From NCBI RefSeq assembly GCF_000429605.1, contig NZ_AUCE01000017.1, forward strand, positions 1 through 64,000: a stretch of 64,000 bases of DNA, read 5' to 3'. Numbering within the stretch: position 1 is the stretch's first letter; each line of letters opens with the position of its first letter. The DNA comes from Azonexus hydrophilus DSM 23864. GTDB lineage: Bacteria > Pseudomonadota > Gammaproteobacteria > Burkholderiales > Rhodocyclaceae. The translations under genes were made by a program, and so were the position numbers. The notes under the pieces were generated by a model that did not search any database, was not told the origin of the DNA, and saw nothing but the letters and a program-made list of their open reading frames with translations. Of this stretch, positions 19,313-32,344 are shown piece after piece.

Positions 19313-19340
19313 CGGCCACCCGCGGGTGGCCGTTTTTCTT
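19313..19340 (+). terminator. Rho-independent terminator after pckG
   Basis: CGGCCACCCGCGGGTGGCCG (19313-19332) is a perfect 20-base palindrome followed by TTTTTCTTT. It lies 24 bases after the pckG stop and just before the ribosome site of the next gene. Confidence 0.92.
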
Positions 19341-19350
19341 TGGAGAGCCC

Positions 19351-20511
19351 ATGTACCGTCCCGCCGCCCGTCTCACCGACATCGAACCCTTCCACGTCGT
19401 CGAACTATTCACCCGCGCCCATCAACTGCAGGCCGAGGGCCGCGACATCATTCACATGGAAGTTGGCGAGCCCGATTTTCCGACGCCGGAACCGATCGCC
19501 CATGCCGCCATGGCTGCCATCGCCAGCGGCAAGACGATGTACACGCAAGCCTTCGGCCTACCCGAGCTGCGCCAGGCAATCAGCGATTTCTACCGCCAAC
19601 GTTACGGCGTCGACGTACCGGCCCGCCGCATCGCCGTGACCAACGGCGCCTCCGGCGCGCTCAACCTGGCCTTCGCCTGCCTGACCAACCCCGGCGATGA
19701 ATGGCTGCTGGCCGACCCCGGCTACCCGTGTAACCGCCATATCGTGCGCACTTACGAAGGTCGGCCGCAAGCCATTGCTGTCGGCCCGCAGAGCAACTTC
19801 CAGCCGACCCCGGCACAAGTCGGCGCCGCCTGGAGCGAGAAAACCACCGGTCTACTCGTTGCCTCGCCGGCCAACCCGACCGGCACGCTGCTGACGCTGC
19901 CCGAAATCGCCGCGCTGGCCGAGGTCTGCCGCGCCCGCAAGGGCCACTTCATGGTCGACGAGATCTACCACGGCCTCACCTACGAGACCGACGCGCCGAC
20001 CGCCTGCACCGCCGGCGACGACATCTGGGTGATCAACAGCTTCTCCAAGTATTTCCAGATGACCGGCTGGCGCCTGGGCTGGATGGTGATTCCCGAGCCC
20101 TACCTGCGCGACGTCGAGAAGCTGGCGCAGAACCTGGTCCTGTGCCCGTCGACGCCGGCACAGCACGCCGCACTGGCGGCTTTCCGGCCGGAAACCATCG
20201 CCATCCTGGAAGAACGTCGGGCCGAATTCCGCCGTCGCCGCGATTTCCTGGCACCGGCGCTGGAAGCACTTGGCTTTCGCATCACCGCCCGCCCGGAAGG
20301 CGCTTTCTACCTGTATTGCGACAGCTCGGCGCTGGCCGCCGACAGTTTTGCGCTGGCTCGCGACCTGCTGGAAAAAACCGGCGTCGCCGCCACACCGGGG
20401 CTGGATTTCGGCGCCAACGCGCCGGAGAAACACATCCGCTTCGCCTACACCACCGGCGTTGACCGACTGGCCGAGGCGGTCGAGCGCCTACGCCGTTACT
20501 TCGGGCGGTAA
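19351..20511 (+). CDS. Pyridoxal-phosphate-dependent aminotransferase, class I/II
   Basis: Fold-type I aminotransferase of 386 residues, cytoplasmic. The substrate-gating N-terminus is followed by IIHMEVGEPDFPTPEPI, VTNGASGALNLAFACL (phosphate-side helix), SPANPTGTLLTLPEI (PLP-pyridine Asn), MVDEIYHGLTY (Asp and Tyr) and the Schiff-base lysine in VINSFSKYFQMTGWRLGW. The terminal Arg that binds the substrate carboxylate is in HIRFAYTT. TGGAGA 6 bases before the ATG is the ribosome site. It resembles the AspC/AlaC-like subgroup, but the amino acid used cannot be told. Its 3' end overlaps the convergent ampD gene by 24 bases. Confidence 0.9.
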   Translation: MYRPAARLTDIEPFHVVELFTRAHQLQAEGRDIIHMEVGEPDFPTPEPIAHAAMAAIASGKTMYTQAFGLPELRQAISDFYRQRYGVDVPARRIAVTNGASGALNLAFACLTNPGDEWLLADPGYPCNRHIVRTYEGRPQAIAVGPQSNFQPTPAQVGAAWSEKTTGLLVASPANPTGTLLTLPEIAALAEVCRARKGHFMVDEIYHGLTYETDAPTACTAGDDIWVINSFSKYFQMTGWRLGWMVIPEPYLRDVEKLAQNLVLCPSTPAQHAALAAFRPETIAILEERRAEFRRRRDFLAPALEALGFRITARPEGAFYLYCDSSALAADSFALARDLLEKTGVAATPGLDFGANAPEKHIRFAYTTGVDRLAEAVERLRRYFGR

Positions 20512-21050
20512 GTCGAGGTCGGGATGACGGGCGGCCAGCGCCGCCCAGTCGAAATGCGGCCCGGGATCGCTCTTGCGTCCCGGCGCGATATCGCTGTGAC
20601 CGGCGACGGCGGCAATCGGATAACGCTGGCGCAAGGCATCGAGCAAGGGCCACAAGGCGGCGTACTGGGCATCGGTGAACGGCAGTTCGTCGCAACCTTC
20701 CAGTTCGATACCGACCGAGTAGTCGTTGCAGTTGTCCCGTCCGCACCAGGCCGAGCGGCCGGCGTGCCAGGCACGCTGGTCGCAGCCGACGAACTGGACG
20801 ACACGACCGTCGCGGCGGACATAGAAATGCGCCGATACCTGCAGCCCGGCAATCTCGGCAAAGTAAGGATGGGCGCCGGCATCAAGGCGGTTGAGGAAGA
20901 AATCCTCGACCCAGTTGCCGCCAAATTCGCCGGGCGGCAGGCTGATGTTATGGACGACGACCAGCGAGACTTCAGCGGCCGGTGGCCGCTCGCCAAAGTT
21001 GGGCGAGTCCAGCCGTTCAGCCGCAAGCCACCAGCCGCCGTCGCACCAGC

Positions 21051-21054
<4 letters not shown>
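20488..21054 (-). CDS. ampD: 1,6-anhydro-N-acetylmuramyl-L-alanine amidase AmpD
   Basis: Cytoplasmic zinc amidase that recycles muropeptides by releasing the stem peptide from anhydro-MurNAc, 188 residues. Amidase_2 landmarks are VVVHNISLPPGEFGG (first Zn histidine), SAHFYVRRDGRVVQFV, RAWHAGRSAW, NDYSVGIELEG and the second zinc site in AVAGHSDIAPGRKSDPGPHF (His and Asp). The start overlaps the pilR stop by 4 bases (ATGA), so it is co-transcribed with pilSR, an order known from several betaproteobacteria. Confidence 0.93.
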
Positions 21055-22409
<1,355 letters not shown>

Positions 22410-23973
22410 GTATCGCTTCTCCCGGAAACAATGAAATGGCCACCCCCGCCCCCCGCCCTGAGGACCAGCGCACCGCCGTTGGCCACGCACAATTCGCGCG
22501 CGATGAACAGGCCGAGCCCGGTACCGAGCGTATGGGTGGTGAAGAACGGCTCAAAAATCTGGTCGCGCAAGGCTTCGGGGACCCCGGGGCCGTCGTCGAT
22601 CACATGCAATTCTACCCGCCCCGGCACGTCTTCCCCGGCAAACACGATCCGGACCGACCCCGGCCCGCGCGAGGCATGCCGCAAGGCATTGCCGACCAGG
22701 TTCCAGAGCACCTGGTGCAGATGCGAGCGGTCAAAGCAGATCATCTTGCCCGGCGGAACATCCAGCGCTATGGTGGATGCCGGCAGGTTCTCGTTGGCCA
22801 GCAGTTCGACGGCAAAATTGCCGAGAAACTCGCGCAGGGCGATGATTTCCACCTGGGCTTGATTCTGCCGGCCAAGTTCGAGCACGTCGCTGACGATCCG
22901 GTCCAACCGGGCCGTGTTGTCGCCAATGATGCGCAGCAGCCGCTCGAAAATCTCGCCGCGCCGCTCTTCCTGCAACAATTCCGAGGCATGGCTGATGGCC
23001 GACAGCGGATTACGGATTTCGTGCGCAATGCTCGCCGTCAATCGCCCGAGCGCGGCTAGCTTCAATTGTTTGGCCTGCTCCTTGATCCGGCCGACATCCT
23101 CGACAAAGATCAGGACATCGCCGTCGGAACTGGCGGTGGACTCGAAGCGCGCCCCCAGCTCGCTGTTGCCGGCGCCGAAAAACAGCACGCTATCATCACC
23201 GCCGGCCAGCCAGTGCGCTAGCCCGGCGGCCAGCGTCGGCGCATTGTCGACCAGTTGCCCGGCCACCGACGGCAAGCCGAGCAGGCGCGCAGCCATCGGG
23301 TTGTAGCGAACGACCTGGCCATCGGGTGCGACGATCAGCACCCCATCCTGCATGCGTTCGACCACCCGCTGATTGATGCGGATCTGGTTGTCCAGCGCGA
23401 TGCCGCGGCGACGCGCCAGATCCTCGTTGATCATGATGCGCTGGCCGAGCAGGCGGGCCAGGATGGCGGTCGCGAAGTACCCCGCCGACAGGAAGCCGGC
23501 CTGGACGATGCTACCCGGGTCGAAGCCGCGATAGAGGATGCCGAAACTCTGCGACATCAGCGCCGCCAAGGTCGCCAACGCCGCGTAGAAGAGCACCAGC
23601 CGCCCCTGGCCGACCAGGCTGGCCGCCGCCAGCGAGATCAGCAGGACCAGTCCAAGCCCGCTGCTGACGCCGCCGGCGATGAACATCAGGACGCTGATCA
23701 CCAGGACGTCGGCGAGGACCTGGAACGATAGCTGGAAATTGAAATGCTGCTGCCAGAAGCGGGCCAGGAAATACCCGGAAACCATGGCGGCGAAATAGGC
23801 CCCGACCAGCGTATACAGCAAGACCGAAGGCAACAGGTTGAGACGGACGTTCCATTCGCCCGGAAACACCAGGCCGAGCAGGCACAGGCCGCCGAGCAAC
23901 AGGCGATACAGCACGAAGTAGCGGAAGGAGCGCCAGTTGGGCTCCCAGGTGGTGGTCAGCCAGCCCTGCACGA

Positions 23974-24204
23974 TCAGTCGCCGCTGTGGCGCCCGGCCCG
24001 GCGGTGCGCCTCGTTGCAGAAGTGCACATCACCGTCGACGACAGCGTCGCTCTCCGGCAGATGCACGCCGCAATGGGCGCAACGCACCATCCGTTCCGGT
24101 GTCCGCGGTGGCGCGTCATTGCCGCCGCTGTCATCCCCGGTGCGCTTTTTCCACGCCCACCAGACGATCAGCAGCAGGACCAGCAAGAGGAGATATTTCA
24201 GCAT
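23974..24204 (-). CDS. PP0621-family small membrane protein with zinc-ribbon motif
   Basis: 76-residue protein with one N-terminal membrane helix (MLKYLLLLVLLLIVWWAW), a short charged linker and a C-terminal metal-binding-like module: CAHCGVHLPESDA, then HFCNEAHRRAG. This layout is that of the PP0621 family, which often sits directly upstream of pilS in beta- and gammaproteobacteria. Function is unknown. Here its stop lies 2 bases before the pilS start, so it is probably the first gene of the pilS-pilR-ampD operon. Confidence 0.8.
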   Translation of the reverse strand: MLKYLLLLVLLLIVWWAWKKRTGDDSGGNDAPPRTPERMVRCAHCGVHLPESDAVVDGDVHFCNEAHRRAGRHSGD

Positions 24205-24214
24205 GTGCGTCTCG

Positions 24215-24844
24215 TCACAGTGGGCGCTCGACCCATTCGATGATCGCCTGCCACTGCTCGATGTCCCGCTCGGCGCGCGAGCGCGGCAGGTCGAACAGGG
24301 TCATGCCGGCCGCTGCGGCCTGGACATAGACCTGGGTGTCGCGCAGGTAGGCGAGCACCGGCAGATCGAAGCCGGCAAAGAAACGTTCCAGTTCGGCTGC
24401 CGCACGCGTCCGCGCATCGACCCGCATGCCGATCACGGCGACGTCGGCGCGGCCTTTGCGCACGGCCTTCTCGTCGAGCAGGGCCTCGAGGAAATGGCGG
24501 GTTGCGCGCATGTCGAACATCGACGGCTGCACCGGAACGATGACCCGGGTCGACAGCTTGAGCACCTTGTCGAGCAGCTTGCCGTTCAGTCCGGCCGGCG
24601 TATCGAGCACGACGTGCGAGGTGCCCTTGGGCGGGCGGGCGATGTTGTCCGGCCCGATCGCCCAGGTATCGATGGTCGGCAACTCAAAGGGCCGGGTCGC
24701 CAGCCATTCGCGCGACGAAAGCTGGCGGTCGATGTCGCCCAGCATCACCTCGTGGCCGCGACTGGCAAAGTAACCGGCCAGATTGGTCGCCAGCGTGCTC
24801 TTGCCGGAACCGCCCTTGGGATTGGCAACGAGAAAGCCCTTCAT
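24215..24844 (-). CDS. ParA-like P-loop ATPase, short form
   Basis: 209-residue ATPase of the ParA/MinD superfamily. The deviant Walker A is in VANPKGGSGKSTLATNLAGY. The A' aspartate lies in MLGDIDRQLSSREW and Walker B in HVVLDTPAGLNGKL. It lacks an N-terminal HTH, and no parB is near, so it is an orphan type, as used for positioning cellular machines rather than for plasmid or chromosome segregation. The ATG overlaps the stop of the TAXI gene by 4 bases, which fixes the start and shows co-translation. What it positions is unknown. Confidence 0.85.
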   Translation of the reverse strand: MKGFLVANPKGGSGKSTLATNLAGYFASRGHEVMLGDIDRQLSSREWLATRPFELPTIDTWAIGPDNIARPPKGTSHVVLDTPAGLNGKLLDKVLKLSTRVIVPVQPSMFDMRATRHFLEALLDEKAVRKGRADVAVIGMRVDARTRAAAELERFFAGFDLPVLAYLRDTQVYVQAAAAGMTLFDLPRSRAERDIEQWQAIIEWVERPL

Positions 24845-26172
24845 GCACCGCGCTCCTTCTTGTCGAGAATGCGCCGCACCAGATTGACGTGCTCGCGCAA
24901 GGTGTAGACCAGATCGGTGAAGCCCAGCGGCACATGCAACTCGGCCGCCTCTTCGTCGAGCGCATCGAGCCGGCTGCGGTATTCCGGCAGGCGCTCGCGG
25001 TCGAAATGGTTTTTCAGGTCGTCCTCGAGAAATTTCAGCTCGCCGTAGCAACGGAACACCTTGGAACGCACCCGCCAGCTATACAGTGCCGGCGCCACCC
25101 GCATCAGCGGAATCAGCAGGGCGATCACCGGTAATAGCAGGACGAACAGGCGATCGACCAGCACCGCCAGCCAGAACGGCAGGTAGCGCTGCAGGAAGGG
25201 CGGGCCCGACTTGAAGAAACGCTCGGCTTCCGACGACAGCGGCAGCATGCCGTCCATGTAGGCCGGAAACTCGTTGGCGGTCTGGAAGAAGCCGGGTTTG
25301 CCATGGACCTGACGCGCTGCCTGCAACAGCAGGTTCTGCAGTGCCGGATGCAGGTCCTCGCTGACCACCAGACTGGCCGTCGGCGCCAGCACTCGCGTAT
25401 CCTCGGGCGGGAAATCGCGGACCAGGTCGGCGACGCCCTTGGGCATGGTCAACCGGGTCAGGAAGGGATAGCGGCGCTCGTAGGCAAAGGACTGCGAGAA
25501 ACTCATCAGCTTGACGTCGGGCGAGCGCAGCAGCACCTGGACCACCGGCGCATGCTCGGCGGCGATGATGAAGGCGGCGTCGATACGCCCCTGCTGTAAT
25601 TCCTCGGCGGCATCCAGGCCGGAAATCGGTACCGTGTTGCTGCGGAAATCGACCTCGTTGTCGTCGAGCAGACGTTGCGCCAGATGGCGGATGCCGGAAC
25701 CTTCCTGACCGATGGCGATGCGCTTGCCCTGCAGATCGGTCAGGCGGTCGATGGTCTTGCCGCGGTAGAAGACCCAGACCGGCTCGTAGAACATGCTGCC
25801 CAGCGAAAGCAGGCCGTGACTCTCGGGCTCCTGGTCGATCTCGGCCTCCGGCGACGGTTCGATGACGCCCCCCTGGACGAAGCCGATCTGCGCTTCGCCA
25901 TTCTTCAGGCGTTCCAGGTTCTGCAGGGAACCTTCCGAAGGCAGAACCTCCAGGGTGATCCCGTCGCGCGCCAGGATCGCCGCGTAGCGTTTGGCGAACT
26001 GGTAATACGCGCCACTCTCGCCGCCGGCAGTCATGACCACATGCTTCGGTGGCGCCGGCTCGACGAACTGGTAGGCAACGACGAAACCGAGCCCGGCGAT
26101 CAGGAATATCCACCACGCCGTCGCCACGAGGTCGCGCAGGGAAACGAGTCCAGCCTTGATTTTCGCCATCAT
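24841..26172 (-). CDS. TAXI-family TRAP solute-binding protein with two membrane anchors
   Basis: 443-residue protein. An N-terminal membrane segment (ATAWWIFLIAGLGFVVAYQF) precedes a periplasmic TAXI substrate-binding domain (MTAGGESGAYYQFAKRYAAI; EVLPSEGSLQNLERL; IGFVQGG). A second membrane segment follows (LFVLLLPVIALLIPLMRVAP), then a cytoplasmic helical tail of about 90 residues. Classical TAXI proteins are free periplasmic receptors for TRAP transporters. This form is anchored with a cytoplasmic tail, and no TRAP permease gene is nearby, so it may act as a sensor. It is coupled to the ParA-like gene. Confidence 0.82.
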   Translation of the reverse strand: MMAKIKAGLVSLRDLVATAWWIFLIAGLGFVVAYQFVEPAPPKHVVMTAGGESGAYYQFAKRYAAILARDGITLEVLPSEGSLQNLERLKNGEAQIGFVQGGVIEPSPEAEIDQEPESHGLLSLGSMFYEPVWVFYRGKTIDRLTDLQGKRIAIGQEGSGIRHLAQRLLDDNEVDFRSNTVPISGLDAAEELQQGRIDAAFIIAAEHAPVVQVLLRSPDVKLMSFSQSFAYERRYPFLTRLTMPKGVADLVRDFPPEDTRVLAPTASLVVSEDLHPALQNLLLQAARQVHGKPGFFQTANEFPAYMDGMLPLSSEAERFFKSGPPFLQRYLPFWLAVLVDRLFVLLLPVIALLIPLMRVAPALYSWRVRSKVFRCYGELKFLEDDLKNHFDRERLPEYRSRLDALDEEAAELHVPLGFTDLVYTLREHVNLVRRILDKKERGA

Positions 26173-26260
26173 GCCTTGGTCGCGGAAAACGTTCCGGTCA
26201 GCTTCAAAATGCCGAGGGTATCACCGAGCCGCCTGCCAATCTACCGCAGCCGGCGGGAAA

Positions 26261-28399
26261 TCACACCGGCGTCAGCTTGGCGTACTCCAGCGCCAGCCAT
26301 TTCATGCCGGCACCGCCGCCGAAATTGACCTGCACCCGCGCATCGGCGCCGCGCCCCTCGGTGGCGACGATGACGCCGAGACCGAACTTGGCGTGCTCAA
26401 CGCTCTGACCGACGCGCAGCCCGCCAGCCACCGGCTCGCTGCTGGCGGCGGCGTAACCGCCCCAGGTCGGCGCCGGGGCCGCAGCCTTCTTGTTGAGCTT
26501 GAGCAACAGCTCCTCCGGTATCTCGTCGAAGAAGGACGAGGCCGTGCAATAACGCGTCTGCCCGTGCAGCATCCGCGTCTGCGCGCAGGACAGGTAGAGC
26601 CGCTGGCGGGCACGGGTGACCGCGACGTACATCAGCCGGCGCTCTTCCTCCAGGCCGTCGCGCCCCTCGCTGACCGCGTTCTCGTGCGGGAACAGCCCCT
26701 GCTCCAGGCCGCTGATGAAGACGATGTCAAATTCCAGGCCCTTCGCCGCGTGCACCGACATCAGCTGGACCGCTTCCTGGCCTTCGCCGGCCTGGTGCTC
26801 GCCGGATTCGAGCGAGGCGTGAGCGAGGAAGGACGCCAGTGCACCGCCTTCGCCGATCGCGCCTTCGTCGTCGACAAAGGTGGCGGCGGCGTTGATCAGT
26901 TCGTCAAGGTTCTCCAGGCGTTCCTGACCTTCCTTTTCCAGCCGGTAATGCTGGGCGAGGCCGGACTTCTCGACGACATGCTCGATGATCTCGGGCAGCG
27001 GCAGCTTTTCGGTCTCCTGACGCAGCGTCTCGACCAGCCGGATGAAGGCGCCGACGGTCTGGCCAGCCTTGCCGGTCAGCGAGGCGGCGGCGTTGTAGAG
27101 GCTGGAATTCATCTGGTGCGCGGCGGCCTGCAGGTTTTCCAGCGAACGGGCGCCGATCCCGCGCGTCGGGAAATTGACCACGCGCAGAAACGCGGTGTCG
27201 TCATCCGGATTGCCCAGCAGGCGCAGGTAGGCGAGCGCGTGCTTGACCTCCTGGCGCTCGAAGAAGCGCAGGCCACCATAGACCTTGTAGGGCACGCCCT
27301 TGGTGAACAGCTCGTGTTCGAGCACGCGCGACTGCGCATTCGAGCGGTAGAGGATGGCGCATTGCGTCGCCGGCACGCCGTCACGGACCAGTTCGCGGAT
27401 CTCGTCGACGATGAAGCGCGCCTCGTCGATGTCCGAATAGGCTTCGAAAGCGCGGATCGGCTCGCCGTCGCCGGCGTCGGTCCACAGGTTCTTGCCCAGG
27501 CGCTCGCGGTTGTACTTGATGATGGCGTTGGCGGCGGCCAGGATGTTGCCGTGCGAGCGGTAGTTCTGCTCGAGGCGGATGATGTTGTCGGCGCAGTAGT
27601 CGCGCTCGAAGTCGCGCATGTTGCCGACCTCGGCGCCGCGGAAGCGGTAGATCGACTGGTCGTCGTCGCCGACCGCAAAGAGCCTGGCGCCGCCGCCGGC
27701 GAGCAGTTGCAGCCAGGCGTACTGCAGCTTGTTGGTATCCTGGAACTCGTCGACCAGGATGTGCCGGAAACGCTGCTGGTAATGCGTGCGCAGCGGCTCG
27801 TTGCGCTGCAGCAGCTCGAAGCAGCGCAACAGCAGCTCGGCGAAATCGCAGACGCCCTCGCGGTTGCACTGGGCCTCGTACTCGGCGTAAATCTCGACAC
27901 GTTTCTGCGTGTAGTGGTCGTACACCTCGGCCTGGCCGGCACGCACGCCCTGCTCCTTGTGCGCGTTGATGAAATGGCACAGCTCGCGCGGCGGGTACTT
28001 CTCGTCGTCGATGTTGAGGTTCTTCAGCAGGCGCTTGACCATCGCCAGCTGGTCGGCCGAATCGAGGATCTGGAAGGTCTGCGGCAGGCCGGCCTCGCGG
28101 TAGTGCGCGCGCAGCAGCCGGTTGCACAGGCCGTGGAAAGTACCGATCCACATCCCGCGCACGTTGATCGGCACCAGCGCCGACAAGCGCGCGGTCATCT
28201 CCTTGGCCGCCTTATTGGTGAAAGTCACCGCCATCACACCATGCGGCCCGACCTGGCCGGTCGAGATCAGCCAGGCGATCCGTGTCGTCAGGACCCGCGT
28301 CTTGCCGCTGCCGGCGCCGGCGAGGATCAGCGCATGCACAGGCGGCAGCGTCACGGCCTGCAGTTGGGGAGGATTGAGGTTGGCGAGCAGGTCGGACAT
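26261..28399 (-). CDS. uvrD: ATP-dependent DNA helicase UvrD (UvrD/PcrA/Rep family)
   Basis: Superfamily 1A 3'-5' helicase of 712 residues used in mismatch and nucleotide-excision repair. It begins MSDLLANLNPPQLQAV. Motifs are Q (NPPQLQAV), Ia with Walker A LILAGAGSGKTRVL, II with LVDEFQDTNKLQY, III with VGDDDQSIYRFRGA, IV near LEQNYRSHGNIL, V with LMSVHAAKGLEFD and VI with VAVTRARQRLYLS. The C-terminus has the UvrD Tudor-like module (RVGQSVEHAKFGLGVIVA), which separates UvrD from Rep. It stands alone; upstream lies a 246-base gap shared with a divergent small gene. Confidence 0.93.
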   Translation of the reverse strand: MSDLLANLNPPQLQAVTLPPVHALILAGAGSGKTRVLTTRIAWLISTGQVGPHGVMAVTFTNKAAKEMTARLSALVPINVRGMWIGTFHGLCNRLLRAHYREAGLPQTFQILDSADQLAMVKRLLKNLNIDDEKYPPRELCHFINAHKEQGVRAGQAEVYDHYTQKRVEIYAEYEAQCNREGVCDFAELLLRCFELLQRNEPLRTHYQQRFRHILVDEFQDTNKLQYAWLQLLAGGGARLFAVGDDDQSIYRFRGAEVGNMRDFERDYCADNIIRLEQNYRSHGNILAAANAIIKYNRERLGKNLWTDAGDGEPIRAFEAYSDIDEARFIVDEIRELVRDGVPATQCAILYRSNAQSRVLEHELFTKGVPYKVYGGLRFFERQEVKHALAYLRLLGNPDDDTAFLRVVNFPTRGIGARSLENLQAAAHQMNSSLYNAAASLTGKAGQTVGAFIRLVETLRQETEKLPLPEIIEHVVEKSGLAQHYRLEKEGQERLENLDELINAAATFVDDEGAIGEGGALASFLAHASLESGEHQAGEGQEAVQLMSVHAAKGLEFDIVFISGLEQGLFPHENAVSEGRDGLEEERRLMYVAVTRARQRLYLSCAQTRMLHGQTRYCTASSFFDEIPEELLLKLNKKAAAPAPTWGGYAAASSEPVAGGLRVGQSVEHAKFGLGVIVATEGRGADARVQVNFGGGAGMKWLALEYAKLTPV

Positions 28400-28645
28400 G
28401 GTTTGGACTGGTCACATAAACAGTCCGCCAGTGTACAATGCCCGCCGCCAATAAAGGACAAATGGTCGGACCAATTTGTTGCATTTGTGCAACGCAGCAA
28501 TCATTTAAGGGTTATCCACTAATGACCCTTAGGGCACGCGAACGTATACTGGCAACAAATAAATATTGCAGTGCACAAAACTTTTTGCCCACAAGGCAGT
28601 CGATACAGAAGTGGTCACCGCCACGATCGTAGAAGGAGCAGCACC

Positions 28646-28996
28646 ATGAACAGCATGAAGTCACCGAAAATCCTCCCTTGGATCGCCAAGAAGGCCGGCA
28701 TCAGTGAAGAACTGGCGCTCAAGCTGTGGCGTCGCGCCGTCGGCGAAGCCGAGTACCTGACCGGAAAATCGGACGGTTCCGAATTCTTCGGCCTGGCCAT
28801 CGAGCGTTTCCTGTCCATCGTCGAAGACGAAGCCGGCACGCTGTCCACCAGCAAGCTCAACCCGGCCCCGCAATTGACCTGGATGTGGCGTCACCAGACC
28901 CGCATGTCGCTGCTGTCGCTGATGGCGGCTCAGAACGCCTACCGTTGCTGGCAGAGCACCTGGAACGACATGGTCGGCCAAAAAAAAGCCGCCTGA
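28646..28996 (+). CDS. Conserved-looking hypothetical protein (116 aa)
   Basis: Unrecognised. 116 residues, helical, starting MNSMKSPKILPWIAKKAGI, with Trp/Met-rich C-terminal helices (WMWRHQTRMSLLSLMAAQN). No signal peptide or membrane helix. AGAAGGAG lies 7 bases upstream of the ATG, and codon use matches the core genome, so it is probably real and well expressed. It is monocistronic: divergent from uvrD and separated from leuS by about 190 bases with its own promoter. The general look is of small structural or granule-associated proteins, but I would not assign a function. Confidence 0.7.
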   Translation: MNSMKSPKILPWIAKKAGISEELALKLWRRAVGEAEYLTGKSDGSEFFGLAIERFLSIVEDEAGTLSTSKLNPAPQLTWMWRHQTRMSLLSLMAAQNAYRCWQSTWNDMVGQKKAA

Positions 28997-29017
28997 CCGG
29001 GCGTCATTGATGTCCGG

Positions 29018-29049
29018 CCCGGGGCGCCGCGTACCGACGCCGCCCCGGG
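29018..29049 (+). terminator. GC-rich hairpin downstream of the 116-aa gene
   Basis: CCCGGGGCG / CGCCCCGGG (29018-29026 and 29041-29049) is a perfect 9-bp stem with a 14-base loop, 22 bases after the stop codon. There is no T-run, so termination is uncertain; it could also stabilise the 3' end of the message. Confidence 0.45.
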
Positions 29050-29061
29050 GAACCGTGATGA

Positions 29062-31803
<2,742 letters not shown>

Positions 31804-31813
31804 GGAAACTCGC

Positions 31814-32344
31814 ATGCCCTACCCGCTCCGCGCCCTGTTCGCCCTGCTGCTCGCCCTTCTGGTCGCCGGCTGCGGCTTCCAGTTGCGCGGAGCGAACGGC
31901 AGCAGCACACTACCCTACCGGACCCTGCATATCGCTCTGCCTGAGACATCCGAGGTGCGCATCTGGCTGGAACGCTACATTCAGGGCAGCAGCGCCAGTA
32001 CGCGCCTGCTCACCGACCCGAAAGCGGCCGAGGCGGTTTTCGTTCAGCTGGACGACAACAGGCAAAAGAGCATCCTCAGCGTCAATGCTCAGGGCCGCGT
32101 TCGTGAATATCGCCTGCAGTTGAACTACAGTTTCCGCCTGGTCAATGCCGAAGGCCGGGAAATCGTCAGTCCAGTCGATATCGTCATGACCCGTGACATC
32201 AGCTTCAATGACTCACAGGTACTGGCCAAGGACATCGAGGAAAATCTGCTCTGGCGCGACATGAACAATGACCTGGTCAACCAGATCATGCGCCGCCTGA
32301 GCCTGATCAAACCCAAGGATCCCTCGACGGCGGCCGAAGACTGA
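31814..32344 (+). CDS. lptE: LPS-assembly lipoprotein LptE
   Basis: Outer-membrane lipoprotein that plugs the LptD barrel and helps insert lipopolysaccharide, 176 residues. The lipobox is LLVAGC in ALLLALLVAGCGFQLRG, and the GCGFQLRG start of the mature protein is the family signature. The conserved late segment DSQVLAKDIEENLLWRDMNN is also typical. GAGGAAA about 7 bases before the ATG is the ribosome site. It lies 10 bases after leuS and overlaps holA by one base, the conserved leuS-lptE-holA order. Confidence 0.93.
   Translation: MPYPLRALFALLLALLVAGCGFQLRGANGSSTLPYRTLHIALPETSEVRIWLERYIQGSSASTRLLTDPKAAEAVFVQLDDNRQKSILSVNAQGRVREYRLQLNYSFRLVNAEGREIVSPVDIVMTRDISFNDSQVLAKDIEENLLWRDMNNDLVNQIMRRLSLIKPKDPSTAAED

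Noticed and set aside
17427-19412. 661-codon open frame on the minus strand across pckG
   Set aside because: It is the antisense shadow of a GC-rich conserved gene; the product is His/Val/Gly-rich with no domain, and pckG itself is certain.
26156-28522. 788-codon open frame on the plus strand across uvrD
   Set aside because: Antisense shadow of uvrD; no ribosome site or motif, and all UvrD motifs are on the minus strand.
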